Of a DNA stretch of 64,000 nucleotides, positions 36,242-44,577 are shown piece by piece (position 1 is the stretch's first letter; every line of letters begins with the position of its first letter). Under the pieces are notes generated by a model. That model made no database searches, had not been told where the DNA came from, and saw only the letters and a program-made list of their open reading frames with translations. Source of the DNA: Catellatospora sp. IY07-71 (GTDB taxonomy: Bacteria > Actinomycetota > Actinomycetes > Mycobacteriales > Micromonosporaceae); assembly GCF_018326265.1 (NCBI RefSeq), contig NZ_AP023360.1:2409501-2473500 (forward strand), in the 5' to 3' direction. Both the position numbers and the translations under genes were made by a program.

Positions 36242-37021
36242 GTGACCGCGATCCGTGCCAACTCGATCCTGCCCGCCCGCCGCGAGGAGATCGAACTGCA
36301 GACCGCCGACGGGCTGACGCTGGTCGGGGAGCTGGCGCTCCCGGCCGACCGCGACCCGATCGCCACCCTGATCTGCCTGCACCCGCTGCCCACCCACGGC
36401 GGCATGATGGACAGCCACGTGTACCGCAAGGCCGCCTGGCGGCTGCCCGCGCTGGCCGGGTTCGCGGTGCTGCGGTTCAACAGCCGGGGCACCAGCAGCG
36501 TGCGGGGCACGAGTGAGGGCGCCTTCGACAACGCGGTGGGCGAGCGCTTCGACGTGGCTGCCGCCATCGAGTACGCCGAGTTCCACGAGCTGCCGAACCG
36601 GTGGCTGGTCGGCTGGTCCTTCGGCACCGACCTGGCGCTCAAGTACGGCTGCGACCCGGCGATCTCCGGCGCGATCCTGCTGTCCCCGCCGCTGCGTTAC
36701 AGCAAGCCCGAGGATCTGGCGGTATGGGCCGACTCCGGCCGCCCGGTGACCGCGCTGGTGCCCGAGCACGACGACTACCTCCGCCCGGCCGAGGCGAAGG
36801 AGCGCTTCGCGGCGATCCCGCACGCCGAGGTGGTGGGCGTGCCAGGCGCGAAGCACCTGTGGGTCGGCGACGCCGAGACGGTGCTGGACGAGATCGTGCG
36901 GCGGGTCGCCCCCGGGGTCCCCGTCCCGCTCCCCAAGGACTGGCCCGGCCCGATGGAGTACGGCGACGCCAGCGCGTACGCCGACCGTACCGTCGCCGCC
37001 TTCGCCGACAAGCCACGCTGA
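36242..37021 (+). CDS. Alpha/beta-hydrolase, dienelactone-hydrolase-like
   Basis: A 259-residue soluble hydrolase. The N-terminal strand block (IELQTADGLTLVGELALP) is followed by CLHPLPTHGGMMDS, the nucleophile motif GWSFGTD (Ser126), an acid in VPEHDDYL and the histidine in AKHLWVGD. This pattern is common in actinobacterial acyl-peptidase/dienelactone-hydrolase-like proteins of unknown substrate. GTG 36242 is used by analogy with neighbouring leaderless genes. A perfect 54-bp palindrome follows the gene. Confidence 0.83.
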   Translation: MTAIRANSILPARREEIELQTADGLTLVGELALPADRDPIATLICLHPLPTHGGMMDSHVYRKAAWRLPALAGFAVLRFNSRGTSSVRGTSEGAFDNAVGERFDVAAAIEYAEFHELPNRWLVGWSFGTDLALKYGCDPAISGAILLSPPLRYSKPEDLAVWADSGRPVTALVPEHDDYLRPAEAKERFAAIPHAEVVGVPGAKHLWVGDAETVLDEIVRRVAPGVPVPLPKDWPGPMEYGDASAYADRTVAAFADKPR

Positions 37022-37042
37022 CCCGCCGGGGGACACGACGCG

Positions 37043-37096
37043 AAACGGCTCACATCATCTGGGTTGTAGCTACAACCCAGATGATGTGAGCCGTTT
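37043..37096. terminator. Perfect 54-bp palindrome between convergent genes
   Basis: The left arm AAACGGCTCACATCATCTGG..TTGTAG is matched by an exact 27-base reverse complement with no spacer. It lies between the hydrolase stop (37021) and the coiled-coil gene stop (37105). It is probably a bidirectional terminator; the terminal AAA/TTT gives a short T run on each strand. It shares no sequence with families A-D. Confidence 0.85.
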
Positions 37097-37104
37097 GTCG
37101 AGGA

Positions 37105-38475
37105 CTACTTGGCCTCGGCGCTGTCGCCGGTCAGGCTGATCGTCGGCTCGTTGCCGCCGAGCATGATCGTCGGCTCGTCGCCGGCCTGCTGCGCCGGAGC
37201 CGTGCCGTTGGCCGCGGGCTGGGCGGACGGCGTGGGCTGGGCCGCGCCGGACTGGGCCAGCGCGCCGTGCGGGGCCGTGGCCTGGGTCGGCGGCACCGGC
37301 GCGGGCATGGCGATGGTCTGCGTCTTCTCCTCGTCGGCGGGAGCGGCCTGCGGGGCAGCGGGCTTGGCCGCCTCGTCGGCCGCGCGGACCGCCTCGGCGC
37401 GGCGGCGCTCGGCCTCCTCCGCCTCGCGCTGCGCCTTGGACAGCCGCTCCAGCTCGCCGTGCAGCTGCTGCTTCAGCTCGGCCAGGCGCCGCTCGATCTG
37501 CGTGATGTCGGTGCGCATGGCGTCCAGCCGGGACTGGCCCTCGGCGTACTGCTGCTGGGTGTTCTCCAGGGCGGCCTGCTCAGCCGCGGCGCGGCCCTTG
37601 GCCAGGGCGACCTGCTTCTCAGCCTCGTCGGTGCGCTGGGTCGCCGCGGCGGCGGCCTCCGCCACCTGCCGCTCGGCCTCGACGCGGGCCGCGGCGAGCA
37701 GCTGCTCCGCCTCGGCCCGGGCTGCGGCGACCGCCTGGGCGGCGTCGGCCAGGGCGGCCAGCTTGCGCTGCTCGGCCTCGGCCTGGGCCGCGGCGAGCTG
37801 CTGCTCGGCCTGAGCGCGGTGCGTGGCGGCGTACTGCTCGGCCTCGGTGCGGGCCGTGGCGATCTCCTTGTCGGCCTGCATCCGGCGCGACGCGGCCTCC
37901 TGCGCGGCGGCGGTGCGCAGCGCCTGCGCCTCGGTCTGGGTGTGCGTGAGCAGCTCGCGGGCCTCGGTGCGCAGCCGCTGGGTCTCGTCGCCGAGCTCCG
38001 CGCGGCGGCGCTCCTCCTCCTTGCGCTCCTCGGTGCGGCGCTGGGCCAGCGCGAGGTCGAAGTCGCGGCTGGCGGTCGCGGCGCGCTCGCGGGCGTCGGC
38101 CAGCAGCCGCTCGGCCTCGGCGCGCTGGTCGGCGATCTCCTGCTGGGCACCCTCACGCAGCGCTTCGGCCTGGTCCTCGGCCAGCGAGAGGATCTGCTCC
38201 ACGCGGGCGCCGAGGTGGCGGAACGAGACGCGGGACGGCACGGCCCGGCGGGCGGCGTCGGACAGCTCCAGCTGGAGCTGCTGCACCTGGCCGGCGAGCG
38301 CCTGCACCTGCGAGAAGGCTTGATCTCGCTCGGCGGCGAGGGTGGACAGGTCCGATTCGACCTGGGTTACGTAACGGTCAACCTGCTTCTTGTCATAGCC
38401 CCGCAGGGCTATGTCGAAGCTGGGTTCGGATGCGACGCCCTCACCGAGCGCGAACAGGTCTCCGCCGTGCGACAT
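37105..38475 (-). CDS. DivIVA-domain coiled-coil protein (FilP/Scy-like polarity protein)
   Basis: About 456 residues. A short DivIVA-like N-terminal segment (FDIALRGYDKKQVDRYVTQV, about 20-40) is followed by nearly 300 residues of Ala/Glu/Gln/Arg-rich coiled coil and a Pro/Ala tail. Near the C-terminus are two copies of the EPTI motif (GDEPTIMLGG, GNEPTISLTG), which look like forkhead-associated-domain or phosphorylation-type ligands. Gene order (this gene, Scy-like gene, epimerase/thiolase region) matches the Streptomyces filP-scy neighbourhood, whose products organise polar growth. ATG 38475 has GGAG upstream; GTG 38502 and ATG 38484 are alternatives. Confidence 0.8.
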   Translation of the reverse strand: MSHGGDLFALGEGVASEPSFDIALRGYDKKQVDRYVTQVESDLSTLAAERDQAFSQVQALAGQVQQLQLELSDAARRAVPSRVSFRHLGARVEQILSLAEDQAEALREGAQQEIADQRAEAERLLADARERAATASRDFDLALAQRRTEERKEEERRRAELGDETQRLRTEARELLTHTQTEAQALRTAAAQEAASRRMQADKEIATARTEAEQYAATHRAQAEQQLAAAQAEAEQRKLAALADAAQAVAAARAEAEQLLAAARVEAERQVAEAAAAATQRTDEAEKQVALAKGRAAAEQAALENTQQQYAEGQSRLDAMRTDITQIERRLAELKQQLHGELERLSKAQREAEEAERRRAEAVRAADEAAKPAAPQAAPADEEKTQTIAMPAPVPPTQATAPHGALAQSGAAQPTPSAQPAANGTAPAQQAGDEPTIMLGGNEPTISLTGDSAEAK

Positions 38476-38498
38476 GCGCTCCATCTTCACATAAAGAG

Positions 38499-38534
38499 TC
38501 ACGCCGCACCCGACGGCTGCCGGGCGCGGCGTGA
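38499..38534 (-). terminator. Hairpin after the Scy-like gene
   Basis: TCACGCCGC pairs with GCGGCGTGA around a partly paired centre. It lies 20 bp after the Scy-like stop and overlaps the longest possible start of the next gene, which argues for the later ATG 38475. Confidence 0.6.
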
Positions 38535-38553
38535 TCGAATCCGGGTCGGATCG

Positions 38554-39780
38554 TTATTCGGCCTTCTCGGCCTTCGGCTTCTCCTCGGCGGGGGCGGCCT
38601 GCGGAGCGACGCCGGGCACGATGCCGGCGAGGCCGGACAGCATCTGGCCGAGCTGGGCCGTGACGGCGTTCTTCTGGCGGGTGAGGTCCTCGACCTCGCG
38701 CCGGGCGGCGGTGGTGGTCAGCTCCGCCTCGTTGCGCGCCTCGGTCACCAGGCGGTGCGCCTCGGCCTTGGCCTCGTTGACGGCCTTCTCCGCGGCGGCG
38801 CGGGCCTTCTCCGTGGTCTCGGTCGCGGTGCGCTCGGACTCGACGCGGCGGGCCTCGGCGCGCTGCTCGATCTCCTTGGCCCGGTCCTCGGCGGCGCGGG
38901 CGCGCTCCTCGGCCTCGCCGACCAGCTTCTGCGTGGCGGCGACGGCGGCGGAGTGGCGCTGCGACTCCTCGCGCTCGGACTTCTCGCGGCGCTCGGCCAG
39001 CTCCAGCTGAAGGGCCTGCAGGTCCTTGTCGCGCTTGTCGCGGGCGTCGGCCAGCATCTTGGAGGCCTCGGCACGCTTCTCCTCCGCCTCGCGGGCGGCC
39101 TTGGCGCGCAGCTGGGTGATCTCCCGCTCGGCGGTGGCGCGCAGCGTCGCGACCTCGCGCTCGACGGTGGCCTTCAGCTCGGCGACCTCGTGCGAGGTGG
39201 CGGTGCGCAGCTGCTTGGTCTCGCGGTCGGCGTCGGCGCGCAGGGTGTCGGCCTCGCGGCGGGCCTGGACCCGGACCTCGGCGGCCTCGCGCTCGACGGC
39301 GGTGCGCAGGTTGCCGGCCTCGCGCTCGGCGGTCGCCTTCATGGCGGCGGCCTCAGCGCGCGCCTTGTCGGTGATCTCGCGGGCCTCCAGGCGGGCCGCG
39401 GACAGGATGCCCTCGGACTCACGCTTGGACTCGCCGCGGTGGTCGTTGGCCTGCTCCTCGGCGAGGCGCAGGATCTGCTCCACGCGCGTGCCGAGACCGG
39501 ACAGGGTGGGGCGGCTGTTCTCTTCCAGCTGCTTGCTCGTGTCGGTGAGCTTCTGCTCCACCGAGTTGAGCCGCTGCTCAGCCTGGCGCAGACGACGCTG
39601 GGCGTCGTTCATGCGCTGCTCGGCCTCCGCACGTGCCTGCTCCGACTGGGCAAGCTGAGCGTTCAGACGGCCGACAAACGCGTTTACCTGTTCGCGGTCG
39701 AAACCACGCAGGACGACTGTGAAGTCTTGTTGGGTGTTCGCGCCATCGAAGAACGCGACGGAGGAGGGCTGCTGGGACAT
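38554..39780 (-). CDS. Scy/FilP-like DivIVA-related coiled-coil protein
   Basis: A 408-residue protein. The DivIVA-like N-terminus (DFTVVLRGFDREQVNAFVGRL, with the LRGFD-QV core, about 18-38) is followed by continuous coiled coil with an 11-residue spaced pattern (KATAEREAGNLRTAVEREA ...), and a Pro/Ala tail. It is paralogous to the next gene: both have LGxRVEQILxLAE at about residue 95. In Streptomyces the equivalent pair (Scy, FilP) builds the tip-organising centre and cytoskeleton. ATG 39780 is chosen; GTG 39786 is possible. No ribosome-binding site is visible. Confidence 0.82.
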   Translation of the reverse strand: MSQQPSSVAFFDGANTQQDFTVVLRGFDREQVNAFVGRLNAQLAQSEQARAEAEQRMNDAQRRLRQAEQRLNSVEQKLTDTSKQLEENSRPTLSGLGTRVEQILRLAEEQANDHRGESKRESEGILSAARLEAREITDKARAEAAAMKATAEREAGNLRTAVEREAAEVRVQARREADTLRADADRETKQLRTATSHEVAELKATVEREVATLRATAEREITQLRAKAAREAEEKRAEASKMLADARDKRDKDLQALQLELAERREKSEREESQRHSAAVAATQKLVGEAEERARAAEDRAKEIEQRAEARRVESERTATETTEKARAAAEKAVNEAKAEAHRLVTEARNEAELTTTAARREVEDLTRQKNAVTAQLGQMLSGLAGIVPGVAPQAAPAEEKPKAEKAE

Positions 39781-39910
39781 TGGCACATACTTGCAGATGA
39801 CCCTGGGTGTCGCGCAAGAGACCGGGCGTACATTCGCCCCCCGGATATGGGTAGATCTACGGCTGAAAGATCCGCACCGGGAAACAAAAGTCCAATTCGT
39901 CGGAAATGCC

Positions 39911-39946
39911 GGATGGCGAAGGCGCGCCGTTGCACCTCCGCCATCC
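39911..39946 (-). terminator. Hairpin terminator after ccr
   Basis: GGATGGCG pairs with CGCCATCC, extended by AGG/CCT. It lies 28 bp beyond the ccr stop on the minus strand. Confidence 0.65.
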
Positions 39947-39973
39947 GCGACCTCACCAAGGGTGAGCCTTTAA

Positions 39974-41329
39974 TCACACTCCGCGGAAGCGGTTGATCGC
40001 CGTCAGGTGCCGGGCCCGCTTCTCCTGGTCACGCACGCCGAGGCCCTCCTCGGGGGCCAGGCACAGCACGCCGACCTTGCCCTGGTGGGCGTTGCGGTGC
40101 ACCTCGTACGCGGCCTGGCCGGTCTGCTCCATCGGGAACGTCTTCGACAGCGTCGGGTGGATCCGGCCGAGGTCGATCAGCCGGTTGGCCTCCCACGCCT
40201 CGCGGTAGTTCGCGAAGTGGCTGCCCACGATGCGCTTGAGTGACATCCACAGGTAGCGGTTGTCGTACTGGTGCTCATAACCGCTGGTCGAGGCGCAGGT
40301 GACGATGGTGCCACCCTTCTTGGCGACGTACACGCTGGCGCCGAACGTCTCGCGGCCCGGGTGCTCGAACACGATGTCCGGGTCGTCGCCACCGGTCAGC
40401 TCGCGGATGCGCGCACCGAACCGCTTCCACTCGCCCGGATCCTGAGTGTGCTCATCGGACCAGAACTTGTAACCCTCGGCGGCGCGGTCGATGACCAGCT
40501 CGGCGCCCATCCGTCGGCAGATCTCCGCCTTCTCCGGAGAGGACACCACGCACACCGGGATCGCGCCGCCGTTGAGCGCCATCTGCGTCGCGTACGAGCC
40601 GAGACCGCCGCTGGCGCCCCAGATCAGCACCACGTCGCCCTGCTTCATGTTCGCCCCGTGGTGCGAGACGAGCTGCCGGTACGCCGTCGAGTTGACCAGC
40701 CCCGGGCTGGCCGCCTCCTCCCAGGTGAGGTGCGCGGGCTTGGGCATCAGCTGGTTGGCCTTGACGATCGCCAGCTCGGCCAGGCCGCCGAAGTTGGTCT
40801 CGAAGCCCCAGATGCGCTGCTGCGGGTCCATCATGGTGTCGTCGTGGCCGGTCGCGTCCTCCAGCTCGACGTTCAGGCAGTGCGCCACGACCTGGTCCCC
40901 GGCCTGCCACTTCGTCACGCCCGCACCGGTGCGCAGCACCACGCCCGCCGCGTCCGAACCCACCACGTGGTACGGCAGGTCGTGGCGCTTCGTCAGCGCG
41001 GACAACCGTCCGTACTTCTTCAGGAAGCCGAACGTCGGCAGCGGCTCGAAAATGGACGTCCACACGGTGTTGTAGTTGACCGCGCTGGCCATGACCGCGA
41101 TCAGCGCCTCGCCCGGACCCAGCTCCGGGACGGGGACCTCCTGCAGGTGGAGCGCCTTGCGCGGGTCCTTGTCGCGGGTGGCCAGTCCGTCGAACATGGC
41201 GGTGTCCTCCTCGCGGACCACCATGCCCCGGTAGGCGGCGGGCACCGGCACGTCGGCCAGGCTCCGCAGGAGCGCGCCGGGATCGGCCGCGCCCTCCGCT
41301 TCCATGATCACGTCGAGGATGTCTTGCAC
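39974..41329 (-). CDS. ccr: Crotonyl-CoA carboxylase/reductase
   Basis: Reductively carboxylates crotonyl-CoA to (2S)-ethylmalonyl-CoA with NADPH and CO2, the key step of the ethylmalonyl-CoA pathway and of ethylmalonyl extender supply. The 451-residue MDR-family protein has the nucleotide loop WGASGGLGSYATQ (237-249). All four CO2-pocket residues known from Kitasatospora Ccr are present: Asn85 (SAVNYN), Phe176 and Glu177 (GFETN) and His323 (EHPGRETFG). This separates it from plain enoyl reductases. GTG 41329 follows GGAGG. An operator-like palindrome lies about 200 bp upstream. The order ccr-epimerase-thiolase is compact but on two strands. Confidence 0.97.
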   Translation of the reverse strand: MQDILDVIMEAEGAADPGALLRSLADVPVPAAYRGMVVREEDTAMFDGLATRDKDPRKALHLQEVPVPELGPGEALIAVMASAVNYNTVWTSIFEPLPTFGFLKKYGRLSALTKRHDLPYHVVGSDAAGVVLRTGAGVTKWQAGDQVVAHCLNVELEDATGHDDTMMDPQQRIWGFETNFGGLAELAIVKANQLMPKPAHLTWEEAASPGLVNSTAYRQLVSHHGANMKQGDVVLIWGASGGLGSYATQMALNGGAIPVCVVSSPEKAEICRRMGAELVIDRAAEGYKFWSDEHTQDPGEWKRFGARIRELTGGDDPDIVFEHPGRETFGASVYVAKKGGTIVTCASTSGYEHQYDNRYLWMSLKRIVGSHFANYREAWEANRLIDLGRIHPTLSKTFPMEQTGQAAYEVHRNAHQGKVGVLCLAPEEGLGVRDQEKRARHLTAINRFRGV

Positions 41330-41457
41330 GGCGCCACCTCCGTGGTGAGGGAACCGCTACGTCCCGCGCCTTGCCGGCTGCGGGCGGCTGTTCCGGGTCT
41401 GCGGGCCATCCTTGGCGGGCCCTCCGATGAGCCGCCATGTGGTCGGGCACACATGTG

Positions 41458-41473
41458 CGGCTCAGCTGAGCCG
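41458..41473. repeat. Perfect 16-bp palindrome in the ccr leader
   Basis: CGGCTCAGCTGAGCCG lies in the 248-bp region between the ccr start and the epimerase stop. It could be part of an epimerase terminator or a binding site. On the minus strand a TAACGT hexamer (41473-41478) partly overlaps it. The rest of this region holds only operator-like site 4. Confidence 0.5.
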
Positions 41474-41530
41474 GACGTTACTGGTCGGTAGCTTTCGCGG
41501 GAACCGGTCTGTGAAAAAGTCCACGCCGGG

Positions 41531-41546
41531 CTTAACGATCATTCAG
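41531..41546. promoter_or_regulatory. Operator-like palindrome, site 4 (ccr)
   Basis: CTTAACGATCATTCAG, the same register as the other sites. It is about 200 bp upstream of ccr and 32 bp after the epimerase stop. Confidence 0.65.
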
Positions 41547-41577
41547 CCGTACAGGCCGCGCGGCCTGCGACGACGGC

Positions 41578-42057
41578 TCAGTGGCCGTTTCCAGGCTCGA
41601 CCAGCTCCACCAGGACGCCGCCCGCGTCCTTGGGATGCACGAAGTTGATCCGGGAGTTCGCGGTGCCGCGCTTCGGGGCGTCGTAGAGCAGGCGCACGCC
41701 CCGCTCGCGCAGCGCGGCGCAGGTCGCGTCGATGTCGGCGACGGTGTACGCCATCTGCTGCATTCCGGGCCCCGAGCGCTCCAGGAACTTCCCGATGGGC
41801 GAGTCCGCCCGCAGCGGCGCGAGCAGCTGCACGGCGCCGCCCGCCGGGTCCGGCCCGACCTGGAGCATCGCCTCGCGGACGCCCTGCTCCTCGTTGGTCT
41901 CGGTGTGCGTGCAGGTCATGCCGAACGTACCTTCGTAGAAGGCGATGGCGGCGTCGAGATCCGGCACGGCGATCCCGACGTGGTCGATGCGCAGCAGGCC
42001 GACGAAGTGTGACGAAGTGTCCTGTGATGAGGTCGACAGGGATGCTGGTTCGCTCAT
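41578..42057 (-). CDS. epi: Methylmalonyl-CoA/ethylmalonyl-CoA epimerase
   Basis: Interconverts the 2R and 2S forms of methylmalonyl- or ethylmalonyl-CoA, linking Ccr to Ecm. The 159-residue vicinal-oxygen-chelate protein has the first metal ligand His26 (RIDHVGIAV), Gln77 ([10 protein letters not shown]) and a C-terminal glutamate in VLVELVEP. The third expected ligand position, usually in a HH-A motif, reads GMQQMAYTV (Gln100-Gln101). A similar QQ is, from memory, found in the mycobacterial orthologue Rv1322A. The start is ATG 42057; CAGACT ends 7 bases upstream. It shares a divergent promoter region and an operator-like site with the thiolase gene. Confidence 0.9.
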   Translation of the reverse strand: MSEPASLSTSSQDTSSHFVGLLRIDHVGIAVPDLDAAIAFYEGTFGMTCTHTETNEEQGVREAMLQVGPDPAGGAVQLLAPLRADSPIGKFLERSGPGMQQMAYTVADIDATCAALRERGVRLLYDAPKRGTANSRINFVHPKDAGGVLVELVEPGNGH

Positions 42058-42062
42058 GCGGT

Positions 42063-42068
42063 TAGTCT
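42063..42068 (+). promoter_or_regulatory. Candidate -10 hexamer for the thiolase gene (TAGTCT)
   Basis: TAGTCT lies just before operator-like site 5, so the predicted transcript start falls inside the site. The reverse strand of the same stretch reads CAGACT in the right place for the epimerase. Confidence 0.5.
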
Positions 42069-42070
42069 GA

Positions 42071-42086
42071 CCGAACCATCGTTAAG
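42071..42086. promoter_or_regulatory. Operator-like palindrome, site 5 (epimerase/thiolase divergent region)
   Basis: CCGAACCATCGTTAAG, matching the family at nearly every position. The 66-bp divergent region is so short that one bound protein could control both genes. Confidence 0.65.
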
Positions 42087-42123
42087 GCGATACGTGAACC
42101 AGGCCACTCGGAGGGGTACCACC

Positions 42124-43305
42124 ATGACTTCTGTGATCGTGAGCGGAGCGCGCACCCCGATGGGCCGCCTCCTCGGCAACCTCAAGGACCTGTCCGCGAC
42201 GCAGCTCGGCACGGTCGCCATCAAGGCCGCCCTGGAGCGCGCCGGGATCGCCCCCGACCAGGTCCAGTACGTGATCATGGGCCAGGTGCTGCAGGCCGGC
42301 GGCGGCCAGATCACCGCCCGCCAGGCCGCCGTCGGCGCCGGCGTCCCGATGAGCGTCCCCGCGCTCACCATCAACAAGGTCTGCCTTTCCGGCCTCGACG
42401 CGATCGCGCTGGCCGACCAGCTCATCCGCGCCGGCGAGTTCGACATCGTGGTGGCCGGCGGCATGGAGTCCATGACCAACGCCCCGCACCTGCTCGTCGG
42501 CCAGCGCACCGGCTACAAGTACGGCGACGTCACGGTCAAGGACCACATGGCGCACGACGGCCTGTCCGACGCCTGGGACGCCTGCTCGATGGGCGAGTCG
42601 ACCGAGCGCCACAACGGCCGCTACGCGATCACCCGCGAGGAGCAGGACGCCTTCGCCGCCGCGTCGCACCAGCGCGCCGCCGCCGCGATCAAGGACGGCC
42701 GCTTCGCCGAGGAGATCGCCCCGGTCACCATCCCGGCCCGCAAGGGCGACCCGATCGTGATCAGCGAGGACGAGGGCGTACGCCCCGATACCACCGCGGA
42801 AGGGCTCGGCAAGCTGCGCCCGGCGTTCGCCAAGGACGGCACCATCACCGCCGGCTCCTCCTCGCCGATCTCCGACGGCGCCGCCGCGGTGGTCGTCATG
42901 AGCAAGGCCAAGGCGCAGGAGCTGGGCCTGACCTGGCTCGCCGAGATCGGCGCGCACGGCAACGTGGCCGGCCCGGACAACTCCCTGCACGCCCAGCCGT
43001 CCAACGCCATCAAGCAGGCGCTGGCCAAGGAGGGCCTGACCGCCGCCGACCTCGACCTGGTCGAGATCAACGAGGCGTTCGCCGCGGTCGGCATCCAGTC
43101 CACCCGCGAGCTGGGCATCTCCCCGGAGATCGTGAACGTCAACGGCGGCGCGATCGCGCTGGGCCACCCGATCGGCATGTCCGGCGCCCGGCTCGCGCTG
43201 ACCCTGGCCCTGGAGCTCAAGCGCCGCGGCGGCGGCACCGGCGCGGCCGCGCTGTGCGGCGGCGGCGGCCAGGGCGACGCCCTGATCCTCAAGGTCCCCG
43301 CCTGA
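42124..43305 (+). CDS. Acetyl-CoA C-acetyltransferase (acetoacetyl-CoA thiolase)
   Basis: Condenses two acetyl-CoA to acetoacetyl-CoA, the entry step of the pathway. The 393-residue protein has the acyl-accepting Cys87 (INKVCLSG), the GHP motif with His348, and Cys378 in [13 protein letters not shown] lies at about 312-315. ATG 42124 is chosen over GTG 42094 because it begins with the standard [12 protein letters not shown] and has GGAGGGG upstream. A strong G-C hairpin and then meaB follow on the same strand. Confidence 0.96.
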   Translation: MTSVIVSGARTPMGRLLGNLKDLSATQLGTVAIKAALERAGIAPDQVQYVIMGQVLQAGGGQITARQAAVGAGVPMSVPALTINKVCLSGLDAIALADQLIRAGEFDIVVAGGMESMTNAPHLLVGQRTGYKYGDVTVKDHMAHDGLSDAWDACSMGESTERHNGRYAITREEQDAFAAASHQRAAAAIKDGRFAEEIAPVTIPARKGDPIVISEDEGVRPDTTAEGLGKLRPAFAKDGTITAGSSSPISDGAAAVVVMSKAKAQELGLTWLAEIGAHGNVAGPDNSLHAQPSNAIKQALAKEGLTAADLDLVEINEAFAAVGIQSTRELGISPEIVNVNGGAIALGHPIGMSGARLALTLALELKRRGGGTGAAALCGGGGQGDALILKVPA

Positions 43306-43318
43306 CCTTGTATATAGG

Positions 43319-43349
43319 TGCGCCGCCCGGCACTCGTCCGGGCGGCGCA
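43319..43349 (+). terminator. Hairpin terminator after the thiolase gene
   Basis: A perfect 12-bp stem TGCGCCGCCCGG / CCGGGCGGCGCA with a 7-nt loop and a weak T-rich tail. It lies between thiolase and meaB, so meaB may depend on read-through or on its own promoter near the TATATA at 43311. Confidence 0.7.
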
Positions 43350-43392
43350 GCCGTTCCTTGATCCCTTCGAGCTTCTGCGAAATGGTTGGCCC

Positions 43393-44367
43393 ATGACCGA
43401 GCCGAGTGTGTCGTCCCCGTCCCCGGTGCAGGACCTGATCGAGCGGGCCCGCGGCGGTGAGGCCAGGGCGGTGGCCCGGCTGATCACCCTCGTCGAGTCG
43501 GGGTCGGCGGCGCTGCCGGAGATCGCGTCGACGCTCGCCCCGAGCGCGGGCGCCGCGATGGTGGTGGGCCTGACCGGCTCGCCCGGCGTGGGCAAGTCGA
43601 CCACCACCAACGAGCTGGTACGCGCCTTCCGTGCGGCGGGCCAGCGGGTCGCGGTGCTCGCCATCGACCCGTCGAGCCCGTACACCGGCGGCGCGATCCT
43701 CGGCGACCGGGTGCGCATGCAGGACCACGCCACCGATCCCGGCGTCTACATCCGCTCCATGTCCAGCCGGGGCCACCTCGGCGGGCTCTCGGCGGCCACC
43801 CCGGCGGCGGTACGCGTGCTGGCCGGGGTCGGGTTCGACGTGGTGCTCGTGGAGACCGTCGGCGTCGGGCAGGCGGAGGTCGAGATCGCCTCGCTGGCCG
43901 ACACCACGCTGGTGCTGCTCGCGCCCGGCATGGGCGACGCGATCCAGGCGGTCAAGGCGGGCATCCTGGAGATCGCCGACATCTTCGTGATCAACAAGGC
44001 CGACCGGGACGGCGTCGAGGCCACCCACCGCGACATCCAGGGCATGATCGCGCTCGGCGGCGCCGACCGCGGCCCCGGCGACTGGCGTCCCCGCGTGGTC
44101 AAGGCGGTCGCCGCGAAGGCCGAGGGCATCGACGGCATCGTCGCCGCGATCGAGGAGCACCGCACCTGGCTGGTCGACACCGGCCAGCTCACCGAGCGCC
44201 GCCGCCGCCGGGCCGCCGCCGAGATCGAGGCGATCGCCCTGGGCCAGCTGCGCGCCCGCTTCGCCGAACTCCCCGGCGCCGGCCTCGCCGCCCTCGCCGA
44301 CAAGGTCGTCACCGGCACCCTCGACCCCCACACCGCCGCCACCCAGCTCCTCGACGACCTCGTCTGA
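43393..44367 (+). CDS. meaB: Methylmalonyl-CoA mutase-associated G3E GTPase MeaB
   Basis: GTPase chaperone that gates adenosylcobalamin loading and protects B12-dependent acyl-CoA mutases. The 324-residue protein has the P-loop GSPGVGKST (62-70), DPSSPYTGGAILGDR (switch region), VETVGVGQ (Walker B/switch) and NKAD for guanine recognition. The C-terminal helical arm for dimerisation is present. Its clients here are probably the Ecm at 20970 and the Icm-type subunit at 53501. ATG 43393 is used. The gene ends in front of repeat C copy 2. Confidence 0.95.
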   Translation: MTEPSVSSPSPVQDLIERARGGEARAVARLITLVESGSAALPEIASTLAPSAGAAMVVGLTGSPGVGKSTTTNELVRAFRAAGQRVAVLAIDPSSPYTGGAILGDRVRMQDHATDPGVYIRSMSSRGHLGGLSAATPAAVRVLAGVGFDVVLVETVGVGQAEVEIASLADTTLVLLAPGMGDAIQAVKAGILEIADIFVINKADRDGVEATHRDIQGMIALGGADRGPGDWRPRVVKAVAAKAEGIDGIVAAIEEHRTWLVDTGQLTERRRRRAAAEIEAIALGQLRARFAELPGAGLAALADKVVTGTLDPHTAATQLLDDLV

Positions 44368-44390
44368 CCCGCCGCCGCCAAGATCGCGTC

Positions 44391-44457
44391 GATCTTGCGC
44401 GAAGTGTTGGTGATCCGTCCCTTTCGGGCGTGTGGTACCCACAGTTCGTGCAAGATC
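44391..44457. repeat. Palindromic element family C, copy 2 (67 bp)
   Basis: Starts GATCTTGCGCGAAGTGTTGG and ends CACAGTTCGTGCAAGATC, with an inner CGTCCCTTTCGGGCG hairpin. It is in the opposite orientation to copies 1 and 3 and lies 23 bp after the meaB stop. Confidence 0.9.
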
Positions 44458-44522
44458 GTCAGCGGGGGGTGAGGGCGGGGGAGCGGGCTGGTAACGATAG
44501 GTGAAGCGGCTTCACGGGTGTA

Positions 44523-44538
44523 CTGACCAATCGCTAAG
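44523..44538. promoter_or_regulatory. Operator-like palindrome, site 6 (FtsX-type ABC transporter)
   Basis: CTGACCAATCGCTAAG shares 13 of 16 positions with the consensus. It overlaps the -10-like TAAGGT at 44535-44540, as at the ecm and dehydrogenase promoters. Confidence 0.55.
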
Positions 44539-44577
44539 GTGTCGGGGCACATAGGGCTCTTACACGTGGAGGCGACG

